In this document: positions 52,776-63,338 of the stretch, piece after piece
Numbering within the stretch: position 1 is the first letter of the stretch
How the letters are laid out: every line of letters starts with the position of its first letter
Assembly: GCF_051020985.1 (NCBI RefSeq)
Contig: NC_135007.1
Span: 7,135,501 to 7,199,500, forward strand
Direction of reading: 5' to 3'
Length of the DNA: 64,000 nucleotides
Source of the DNA: Nomia melanderi
Taxonomy: Eukaryota; Arthropoda; Insecta; Hymenoptera; Halictidae
Translations under genes and position numbers: made by a program
Notes under the pieces: model-generated
The model's database searches: none
What the model was told of the DNA's origin: nothing
What the model saw: only the letters and a program-made list of their open reading frames with translations

Positions 52776-53006
52776 AGGAATTGAATAATGAATTCAAATT
52801 ACGCTGGCAACTGAGAGCGTTCATTAGTAGCAAAAATAGCCCGTTAATTAAGTGAATGAATCCCGGTTTCAACGAAACCGGACCCGTATAGGGTGATCTA
52901 ATATAGATAATTATTCAAGGATCGAATGTTCAATTCATAGTATGCTAATGACTGAAAACATTCATTAGTAACGAAGGTAGCCATTTAATTAGGTCAATGA
53001 ATTCCA
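52776..53006 (+). repeat. Two direct copies of a ~90-bp repeat, 142 bp apart
   Basis: Copy A (52776-52866) and copy B (52918-53006) share blocks such as TTCATTAGTA, TAGCC and TTAATTA/TTTAATTAGG, and both end in GAATGAAT/CAATGAAT-like sequence. Identity looks like roughly 70 percent. A third partial copy near 2874-2920 shares the segment around CGCTGGCAACTGA. The class is unknown. Confidence 0.6.
52863..52881. repeat. Short perfect hairpin
   Basis: CCGGTTTC-AAC-GAAACCGG, an 8-bp stem with a 3-nt loop, sits at the end of repeat copy A. Confidence 0.85.
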
Positions 53007-53580
53007 GATCCTGATGCATCCCACTTAGCAGACATCCCTGAGCGGCGTTCATATTCCGGAGTGAAGGTTTAGCGGCTCGTTTCCCACCTTTCCTTTTGTA
53101 CGAACCGTGACCTCCTCTAGTCCCTTCGACTACGGCCTACTTTCTCCGAAATTACGATGCCTCCTTAAAGAGAGCAACGGTCGGCATCCATCGGATTCGA
53201 GCCGATTCCAATCCTCCTCTGTCCCGTGATTCACTCTCTCTTTTCATCATTACGTCTAGGTGCGTTACCGGATACATTAATCTAACCGTGTACCCGAGAT
53301 TCGAGATAACGAAGAAGTAATAACGTAAAATCAAGTGAATCGACGACAACTTAATATCCCCCGAGACTAATTAAATCGCGGTATTTCGTTCGGCACTTAT
53401 CTAGATACAAGCCGTTACGTTCGATCGTTCTGGACAAATACAGCGTCCCCAATGACACTATCAAACTTTTATAACATTTTTATCGCGCGATAACGCGATC
53501 AATTTTTCAATTGCCGTTTCGATTGTTCTTTATCCGCCAGTTTTATGCTTTCTTAGGCTTTGAACGTAGTCAATCGTAAT

Positions 53581-54660
53581 ATAACACCTTATCTTCTGTA
53601 AGAAACTACTGCATAGCTTCTGTAAACAACAAACCATTTTCAAACTTGAACAATTTTTTTCAAACTCCTCAAGAACTATGCATCAGATAGGAAAAGATTT
53701 GTAACCAGTACGCAACGAATACAAAATACCCATTGCACGTTATTAAAATTTTCAACTTCTTTCAAAACATCCTACACTCTCCACACCATGATCTAACAGG
53801 AAACTACGGATCTGCCCACCAACGCAACAGCTCTGCAGCACAAAAGACAGACTGTCGTCCTTTAAGATGTCGGAATAATGAGAAAAGCAACTGACATATT
53901 TTTGTGCAAACGTGCCGGGGCAATCCCGCGGGGATAATGGGACGTAAAAAAGGCCAGGGAGCGGGTGGCCGTTTACGATCCAGGAAGACGGTCCTCCAGC
54001 CGGTGACTTTCGAGCCGTGTCGATCTGTCCAGCGGGCGGGACAATGCGGCCAGGAACGCATCGACGAATTTAGAGGCAGTAAAAGGACAATAGGGAGCCG
54101 GGAAAACTTGAAGCATTGTAGAAGTTTGAGAAATCGGCGCGGCGTTCCTCCGGGAACCGGCCCTGCGGTTACAAGCTGTCTGCGACCGGTCATAAACGCC
54201 GGAACAGACTGCGGGAGCTTTCTCCGCGCGCGCTCGCTGTGATTTCACCCGTGATCGCACGATCAGCCCGATCATCGGCGTGTTTTGTCTGTACTCTCCT
54301 ATGCAAAAGCCGGCAGCCTGCACTTTCCATGCAAAATGCAACACCACCGCGCGACCGTGGAAATGTCCGAAAACAGTTGGAATAATTTAAACGCACTTGT
54401 TGAATTCTGTTTCATGCCGATAGGGTCTGTTGATTTTCGGTTGCGATTCGTATAGAAGGTTGGAAGAAATATATTTTTGTTGTGTTTTTGTGGTTTATGT
54501 GCGACTGAGGGATAGGTGCTCTTTTTTACAATGTAATATATCGTGCAAATGGTTTGTTACGAGGTGAATTGATTACTGAGATCGCGATGGAATTTGTTTT
54601 GGAGGTTGTTTTGAATCTGCTTTCGGGACTGATTACTGATTTTTTGTGATGTTTGGGTTC
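53581..54660. other. GC-rich island with mirrored flanks (unit 15)
   Basis: The left flank 53581-53820 counts A89 C61 G24 T66. The right flank 54421-54660 counts A48 C21 G68 T103. The core is about 53820-54400. This is the most compact clear example of the pattern. Confidence 0.65.
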
Positions 54661-54913
54661 CTTTTTTGGGTAGATTTTTGTGAATGACATTGTGGAATGT
54701 AATAGTGAAATTATGACGAGTGAAAGTTCGTGTGAACTACTCTGCGCGCACTGTAATTATTGCGTTAATGAAAGTGCTTTTCTTGTACTGAGTTTTCACG
54801 GCCTCTGCTAAGAATCTAATTACTAATACAGTTGTTACATAATGTAAATGTTCTATGAATCTGTAATCGAGTTAAAATATTTCAACATATCCCAAAATTC
54901 TAAACAAATGTAG

Positions 54914-55015
54914 TTGAATCAGTTAGTTGTTTTTGACGAGTATACTCGTTATGAAAAAATGGCAAAGTTCCGTGTTATGACGAGTATACTCGTCCAAAAA
55001 TACTTAACTGGTTAA
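54914..55015. mobile_element. TTAA-type foldback element, family C
   Basis: Two copies of the perfect palindrome ACGAGTATACTCGT (54936-54949 and 54980-54993) sit inside larger inverted arms: CAGTTAGTTGTTTTTGACG on the left, and on the right, in reverse, CAGTTAAGTATTTTTGGACG. The right end is TTAA (55012-55015); the left end TTGA looks like a mutated TTAA. Length about 102 bp, with no coding capacity. Confidence 0.6.
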
Positions 55016-56011
55016 GGGAACATTCATTTTCGAAACAGCCAATTTGATAGGTATACATTAATTGAATGAAAATTTTTGAGAAAATTATTTATAGATATGA
55101 ATACGTACACATACCAGAGTAAGTTACACACTTCTCAAAGAGGTCTCAACAGCTAACTGGTTAATAATAGAAAGAAGCTTCTAATTTATTGTCAAAACCT
55201 CTATCTACAAATTTCAAAATTATGTACAAACTGTTCCACAAAACTATCTGTTTCCTGCATAGTTCCTGCGTAACCATTTTCGGCATTCCGAATAGTTTCT
55301 CAACAAACGTCCTTCCTAATTAAATGTATGGAACAAGAAAAGGGGAACGGAAAAAGGTGTCGGTATCTGGGTAGCCGGAAAATTTTGAAATATCTCATGC
55401 AGTGTTCGACGTTCCACAAACCGTGGGGCTCGCGTGATATTTGTAGTTCAACGTTTCGCGTGTAATTAAGAAAATCCGCGCGTGAGTAATTATAAGCTGA
55501 CGATAAAGCGAAAAAGTGTCGGATAAGGAAATCACGGAATTATGCAAGCGATCGGCAGCTGCTGTGGCGGCGGCGGCGGCAGTGCATTCCGCGGCAAAAG
55601 ATCGGCGTTCGCGCCGGATTATTGGAAAGGCGGGTAATAGTTAAGCAAGAAATTGTATTGCAAGTGGAGGCACCATCGATATACAGGGTGCCCCACTAAT
55701 TCTGTTTCAATGCGATATCTCCGTTACTTCTTATGCTACTCTAGATGTTGAGGTACTATTATTCGTTTACCACACGATGGCTAGGTGGAGGAATGCCGGT
55801 CTAATGGGTTAGATTTCATCTTTTCTCATCTCATTTTCAATACTAATTTGCTATTCGTCAATACAGTTACACGTAACCGATTAAAATTGGAAACAAAATT
55901 AGCTACAAACATCCCGAGAGACCTTTTCTGCCATTCTGCTAGCTATCAAGTCGGCGGGCAATAAGTGTTTAGTTCGAGAAAACATGTATTACGATGCAAA
56001 CGATTTTTTCC
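55016..56011. other. AT-rich intron, no gene seen
   Basis: A CGG-rich tract lies at about 55565-55582. ATACAGGGTGCCCCAC at 55682-55697 resembles the TACAGGGTG ends of some arthropod transposons; no element could be bounded. Confidence 0.4.
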
Positions 56012-56258
56012 TTAACCCTGTACCCTACAATATCGTGTCAGACTCGTGGTAAAGATTTCAAATAGAATTTAACGAATACAAATATCAATTCTTCTAAGTC
56101 TAATATGAATATAATTCTTCTATTGTTAATTGTAACGATTCCGAGTAAACGTAGACGTATAATAAATGTAGAATTCTCCTCTTTTTCTATTGAATTATGA
56201 ACAATAAAATATCTCTGTTGAACGCAATTGGAAAAGAGATTATAGGGAAAGGGGTTAA
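56012..56258 (+). mobile_element. TTAA-flanked MITE-like element, family A, copy 3
   Basis: This is the best-preserved copy. The left end is TTAACCCTGTACCCTACAAT. The right end, read in reverse, is TTAACCCCTTTCCCTATAAT. The two agree at 14 of the 19 positions after TTAA. TTAA target sites with termini starting CCC are typical of piggyBac-type elements (family knowledge). At 247 bp it is non-autonomous. Confidence 0.7.
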
Positions 56259-59200
56259 GGTTTTACTGGATTTCAATGATAGAGGTAAAGAATAATGAGG
56301 ATATATACTCTATTGTAACAGAGTTAGCGGTACACTCCGTATATTTCGGCGGTGAAGTACGTTCGTGAAATAATTGCGCTTGACCGATGAAGCTTGAACG
56401 GTTGGAAAACATGAATTGCGAACGCGGCAGAGCTCGGCTGTACACTGCACGCGTCCCTTAATACGTTGAAATCCAATTCATCGGAATACCGCGTAATGGA
56501 AATAGTAGTTACGCGATTCTTGTCCGATCTAAATGTCAGGTAAATGTAAAAGCACATGTCGGGGCCATTCTCCGTTCGCGCGCGCTGACGCGTACGCCAC
56601 CCGGCAAGCATCGCGCGCGTCTCGTGTCGTGTTCTTACGTCGTTCCCAAATTCAACGTATTTCCGATTGTATCGCGGATTCCATTAAACATTTCGTACGG
56701 TCGAATTAGCGCGTCTAAAGATGAATAAAATTGGTCTGATGCAATTTGTAGTCCGAGAAACTCCGTGGAATGCGAATTCAGATATGCTAATCAAGGCTTT
56801 CAACTGGACTTAGGTGGCTGATTGCTAGGAGCTTTGTGAAACGTATCATGGTAAACCAATAGTCTGAGCTGGTTATAAAAGTGGTTATAAAATAATTCTT
56901 GTAAATGACTGGAATTAGAAATTATATTATATATAGAAAAATTATACTTTCTTAATAAGTTTCTAGTTTTCCAACTTAGCGGACTGTTTTCCTTCGATTT
57001 AAATAACCGTTGACGTAAAGACGTGTCAAATATTTTTGTGGGAGCTACTTTTCATCGGGATCAAATTACATATTCTGCACACGTACCAACGTGTTAATCG
57101 CGAACATGGAATAAATGGTAATCGTATTTTTCATTGCTCGCGTAGAAAAGTTATACGAACAGGTTTTTTTCGAAAGGAAGTATTATACATCCCTTCACCC
57201 GTCTAGTTAATTCGTTAGTCATTTTATAGGCCTATAATTTTCTATTTATTTCAAGCAACGTGCAATTTTCTGGAATTCGTACGGGGAACAGATATTTGAG
57301 AATTTAGCCAGCAACTAGATTCGTAAATTGAATAACAGGTTTGGATACTTACATAGATGGCTCTAAAAAAGCGCGCCTTAAATCAAGGAACCGGACGTAA
57401 AACGATGGACGAAACGGCGCGACAAATTATTCCTAGACCGTGTTTTATTATGTTATCGGGCTTGAAATACGAGCAGGAAAAATGTAGCACTTAATAACTA
57501 CCAGGGCAATTACAGCGGATCCCGTAGCAGTCACGTTGTTTCGCAAAATCATTAGCCGCGATCGAGACCCGTCGCGTTTCCCGATAGTTTCAATGCCTGA
57601 CGTAACGGGCCGCGATTAGAAAACGTTTTAATGGCGCGTGTCGCTTTTCCGATACGAGATTATACACGCGGTATCGTTTTATACGGCGACAACACATTCT
57701 ATGTCTATAAGGTGTCAATTAAATAATTAAACTGCAGTTATACGTTTCATAAATTCAAATGAGACCAACAATTTTATAGGGAATTAAAAGTATCACAATT
57801 TAATAATCTAGACATAAACTTAACAAATTGTAGGCACTTGGATTTGCTCGCGAAAAGAAAACATTAAAATTTACCGTAATTTCTTCTGTAAATTAACTTC
57901 GTTACTACATGTTTTTAATTAAGTCAATAAGTGATTGGAAATATTTCATATTGAAAGCGTGATGTAAAATTCCTTTTCGCCAACTTATAATTAGGCTGCA
58001 AATATTTATGTAAATATAGATATTTCTATAACAATTCAGAAAAAACTGAGATTATCATTTTGAAGATATTGAGTGTAAGTATACGAGTATCTTTGTCATT
58101 TGTCAAATGCTTTCGCAGTTCGATCATTTCGATCGTTTAATTCTAGGACACCCAGTATAGTGGCGAAAGTGGGCCAGAGTTATGCCTCGGCTCTTTGACG
58201 TCGTGACGCTGCTCCGAATCGTTAGAACGATTAATTCGATACGCCGTTGAAAAAACGATGATCGTTTTCAACGTCGCGGCTGAAATACACGAGGAGGCTC
58301 GAGTCCGACGTTCGACCTTCGATTTTATTTTTAAGCCAGCCGCCATCGGATGGATCGCTTTGAGAACCGTTTTAGCGATGAAATCCACCGACCAAGATTC
58401 CTTGTAAACTGGATTCGCCTGATAGTTCGTGGACAGGCGAGCTTCACATGGTATCGCGTTTTGTTAACACCTTGTTCTTCGATTACGACTCCACAACACT
58501 TTCAAATTTATCATTCTCTTAATTATTAATACAATTCTTTCGCCATTCGTCACGATCGAATACTAAACAAATATAAAAATAACACGAAACCATGGAAACC
58601 ATTAAAAATGAAATTAAATAAATCCGTTGAATTTAAGATTATAAAGATAAAATATTAGTTCATTTCGCAAATAAGAATTTTCATATTAATTCCTAGCAGA
58701 AAATATTAATACTTATATTTATTTTTAATTAACGATACCTGAACTACCTAGTTTCTGCGGAATTCGTGTGAATAGTTTGTTTCCGACAGCAAAGTGGATT
58801 TTAAAAAAGATAATCGTACGCGGAGTTTCGTCGGAGCGTTCCATTGATATGAAACAGCGTGGCTGTAATAAAAGTAGGGGAAAATGAAATTCCCCCGAAT
58901 TAGAAGTTACTGGAGTTTGAGCAGCGCTTTCCGGGTATCTGGGAATTGTTAACTTCCTGAGTATTTTCATCTGTTTCGTAGCAGAGGAGGAGAGGGCACA
59001 CGCGTAATTTCATATTTCATTATGGGTACACGCAGGCGCGCCGAGGGAAGTTTCGCAAGCTCTGTCAGAAGCTCTCATTTGGATGCGAGCGGGAGCTCGT
59101 TTATTTTAGAATTTCGTAATTCGGGACGAAGACGAATTTATTCGATTGCTGAAACACGTAGCACGCTCCCGCCTTGTACGTGTCGTGATAATGCAAGATT

Positions 59201-60720
59201 TGTTACGCCAATAAAACTCTTAATTTACAACGGTTCGCGGCGTCCGTATCGGGCTACGTTTCATTTAACGGAACACCGAGAATGTATCCGTTATCGCGCG
59301 ACATGTTTAAATAAACCCGGTCTTGTTAACATTCGGCTGACTGTAAAAAAACACCGGTCGCCGCGGTTTTCCGTGAATGAACCGTGGGTGGTCCAGTACT
59401 TTCAAGTTTTTCCGTAGAATTAAGAGCGTAATTATCCCTGAAATGGATTTTGTTGTCTGTAGTAAGAAGTAAGAATCAGGAAGCTTTTTCGTTACTAAAA
59501 ATATTTAAAATTAGAAAGAAGATTATACTTAATTGAATTTATACGTTGACGAGAATTTAGAGCGTTTCGCATAACGTTCCTTATCATAACAGAGGTAAAA
59601 GGTATTAAGATTAGTTATTAATGGTTTACTATCATAGTTCTTAAGTTATACTATTATTAAGTTACTCATGCTACTAAACATTTGAATTCGACATCAGTTT
59701 TCTTGTAATTGTTTTCCAATAATTTGAACGCTCCGGTGATTGGTGACCATCGATAACAATATGTTAAAACAAAAATTTTAATCACATAAAAATAGTAATT
59801 AAAAATAACACAAGTTGAACCAAAGAACAAAAATTCATTATTAAGTTCATCTAACAACGAAATAAAAATGTAATTTATTTCATCGATCGGTACATTCGTT
59901 TCAATTCAAAAGCATGTCGAAACTCTGCGCAGAATAAACGAAATATTTTTGCTTTCTAATATTCCACATGTCTAAGCGTTTCATAAGCGTATAAAATTCT
60001 CGGTCTGTCAGTTAGTAACGATTCGATTCTCTAATTTCGATTCAGCAAGAGAAGAGGTGCCGTCAAAGTCGTCGCGGCCGTATCGGTTAGAAAGCTTTTC
60101 TTTATACTTTCTAGGATAAAATGCAATAGCGCGCGCGCGGTACGCTTCATGCAAATGTCAATCTCTCTTCCCGTCGTTGTTGCGTGTCTCTCTAATGGCG
60201 CATCGTTCGGTGAACAGTTGCACAAGCCATGTTCGTAAACCAAGCAGCCGTCAATGCTCGCGTTGCACGATACAACGCGCGCTCGCGGATCGACTGGCGG
60301 TTTCCTCCTTTTGTAATTACGATTTCTCCGCGCGAGCGATACGAATCGAGCCGCGTTTCACGGGAAAATTAACTCGCTAATAAGAACGTTTATCTCTCCG
60401 TCCCCGCGTGCACGTTTCGCGGGAGGACGAACGCGGTTCTCGGTAAACGTGAAACTTTGCGCGCAGTTTCCGCGAACGGGAACGCGTTCCGCGAGTTCTC
60501 TTTATGCGTCGGAAAATTCTTTTCCTAATAACGGTAATAACGATAACTTCTTTATTACACACAGTTCGGTTTGGAGGAAACACGAGATCGACAAAGAGGA
60601 GAAATTCCTTGGAACCGTTATGGAAGAAATTGTACGATAAGCTGACAGATTCGACTTCTCAAGAAATGTTTAGTACTCTCAGGAAATGTTTGATTCTACA
60701 CACCCCATAATTACTAGAAA
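56259..60720. other. AT-rich intron, nothing recognised
   Basis: CpG-rich patches at about 56340-56640 and 60040-60500 lie in AT-rich DNA. (GC)n at 60129-60139. No gene, RNA or repeat family is supported. Confidence 0.4.
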
Positions 60721-62180
60721 ACTAACATTAAATTTCTATTTAAAATAAATATCAGTTTACGCTAGAAATTAAATTCCTAAATGAAAAGTCAGAGCCAACC
60801 GCACATACCAAGAAAATAAAAAAATCAGCAGAAAACGTATTAAAAAGTCTTGTAAATGATCACTAAGTAAACTCTACAACCTCCAAATTCCCCGAACAAA
60901 TTAATTCGCTCTTCGAACGGACGACCACACAGTGAAACAGACGCGTGTAACCGGACGTTTTATCGTCGCCTGGAAAAGCAGTAGCAAGCGGATCGTTGGT
61001 CAGGGGGAGAGCGGCGTTTGGAGGGGGAAAAAAGTATTCACGCGCGGAACTTTGTTTATGGATCACTGACTCAATATAGATCCACTCGACCGTGATAGAC
61101 GTCGATCCCCGACGTAGCCGAGCCGCACAGCCATAGAGCAAAGGGTAGATCGGGCTTCCTCACCTTGCCCCCGGTGTGTTTCCATTATGCGCGCGAGGAT
61201 CCGTCGCGCGGGGGCGCGAAAGGGTGCCGCGGCGCCAAGAAGGGCAACAATGCTGTCAGATGCCTCTCCTATCTCCACGCTCCTCCCACCCGCAGCGAGC
61301 ATTCATCTTTTCTGTCTTTCCATGCGTTTTTTCTGACCGTTTGATTTCTCTTTCTGTTTCGCTCGTGTTTTCAACCCCTTCACCCTCCTCTCGGCCCCCG
61401 TTCGTTGTTTTTTTCCTATCCCCAATGGTAAACGCCGCGTTCCACCCCTGGCCGGTTGCCGTTCGCTTCAGTGTATCCTCGGTTCAGACCCCCAACCTCA
61501 CAGCCCTTCTTCCCCCAGAGCGAGCAGGAAAGTACGCGTATCGGCGCGCGCCCCTTTCCTGCGTACCACTCGAGCACAAAGTTTTTTCAACAACAACGGC
61601 ACGCGTGAAAAATGCCGGCAATCGCGCTCTCCCGTTGCCTCGACAATGCGTTGTCCTCTTCTCCCGGGTCGCGCGGCTATGAACAACGAAAACGCGCATT
61701 ATACGTGTGTACGGACGCTCAGGCGAGAGGGCTATGGAGAGACTGGATGAACGAATATGCCGAGGAAAGTGATTTCTCGAACGCGGGCTCGCTTTCTTCC
61801 TTCTCCCCGCGCATTCTCTACCTCTTTATTGTTGTGTAAACCGTACCTTTGACAATGCTCCTTCCATAGACCCCCGCTAGTCACGCTGCAGTCAGACAGA
61901 CGATCTTGCCGGAGTCAATTTTTAGCTCTCTTTCTATGAACTCTTTTGCTTTTGATACCTGTTCGGTGAGGGTCGAATTGCGAGACGAAGGCTCGCTTAC
62001 ACGCGGGAGTAATGATATCTGAGGGTTCAGGGTTTGATTTTTTCTTGGAGTTTAAGGTGGTTGGGAGGATTTTGTTTTGGGATCCTTGAATAAAGCGAGA
62101 GATGAAACATGTTGGTATTATTGTGTATGGATGGGTTGATAATCTATGAATAATAACTATCAGTGTATATTGTTTTAAAA
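60721..62180. other. GC-rich island with mirrored flanks (unit 16)
   Basis: The left flank 60721-60900 counts A85 C35 G17 T43. The right flank 62001-62180 counts A49 C12 G51 T68. The core is about 60900-61990, with a pyrimidine-rich stretch at 61260-61430. The 168-codon frame at 61176-61682 has no recognisable domain. Confidence 0.6.
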
Positions 62181-63114
62181 ATCATGAAATATAGAGAAAA
62201 ATATTTCGTTTGCTAAATGATATATTGAATTAAAATCTAAATTTATTATTTTTGTTGTATAAAAATATCTCTAAGTAAATGTTAAATATTCTATGCATTC
62301 TATTATTTAAAAAAAAGTATTTCTAATGTTAACATGTTATTGTTTCAAATCAAATTCAGGAAGCAAGACGAAAAAACAGTGTGGCTTTGCGAATGAATGA
62401 GGGTGAGAAATATATAATTTTGCTCACGATTCGATATTTTTGTGCATCTTATTCGATGCCATCTCTTCTCTCCAGATTTTCGTATGAGCGTGCCGTCCTG
62501 GTCAATAATAATAAAGCCATTTCAATTGACACATATTACACGTGTGCGCGCGCCAGAGTGTACACCGGCGAATGGGTTAACGTGTGTGGTCACGGTTGGT
62601 TGTACGCGATCTCATTGTCCGCGGCATGATTAGCGAAACCGGGTCACTTGCAGTGCTGCACAATGCAATCATTTCGCATGCAAACTAATCTTCCTACCAC
62701 CCACACCGTCGTACTTATCCTATAGGTTCGACTGGATCTGTTTGTATCTCCGTCGACGGGGGTGCTTTTTGATACCGTGTATTAAGCCCGCGAATACACG
62801 AATTTATATTTGCGCTTGATGAGTTGCTCCATGCCGAACAGTATTTGACAGCGGTAGTACGGATTTCGATAAACTTTAAATATAAAGCAGCCCGCATGAA
62901 TTTGGGGTTGGAGGATCGAGTCATTATTTTGTTTATATGATTTATTTTTTAACGTAACACTTTAACATTTGCAGCTTTTGTCAACTTTAAAAAATCCATG
63001 ATACATAATTATGAACTTCTGTTCCCAAAGATATAACAATTTCTTCTTAATTATTTAAACGATATCATGCATCAACGATGACCCTCCAATATAACAAAGA
63101 CCAGTCTAATCTTG
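62181..63114. other. AT-rich spacer, nothing recognised
   Basis: AT-rich, with a CpG-containing patch at about 62540-62760. No feature is supported. Confidence 0.4.
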
Positions 63115-63338
63115 TTAATACTAAAACTACCGAGCATATAACCGATTAATATGTAATCCTTATAAAAATTGTTACAACAGATTATTTTCAGTTTCTTCAG
63201 ACATTCGTTATAGTATACAAGTGAAACTATTTATTTTCGAAATCGTTTCGAATATTTAATGCTTTTAAGGTACCAATAATTGCGGAACGAGAAAATCGAA
63301 ACCGATCAGTTTGACCGGCACGGTAGTTTTAATGTTAA
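63115..63338. mobile_element. TTAA-flanked MITE-like element, family B, copy 2
   Basis: The left end is TTAATACTAAAACTACCGAG. The right end, read in reverse, is TTAACATTAAAACTACCGTG. These share an ACTACCG-type inverted terminus bounded by TTAA, and relate this copy to copy 1 at 38 kb. Length 224 bp, no coding capacity. Confidence 0.65.

Larger units (their letters stand above)
52021..53580. other. Mixed intron holding a duplicated repeat
   Basis: It contains the two 90-bp repeat copies at 52776-53006 and a hairpin at 52863-52881. A weak juxtaposed splice-like site, GTCTAG|GTGCGT after a pyrimidine-rich stretch, lies at 53259/53260. No coding sequence is recognised. Confidence 0.4.

Noticed and set aside
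61176..61682. 168-codon frame in unit 16
   Set aside because: Lies over a pyrimidine-rich stretch; composition explains the lack of stops; no domain.
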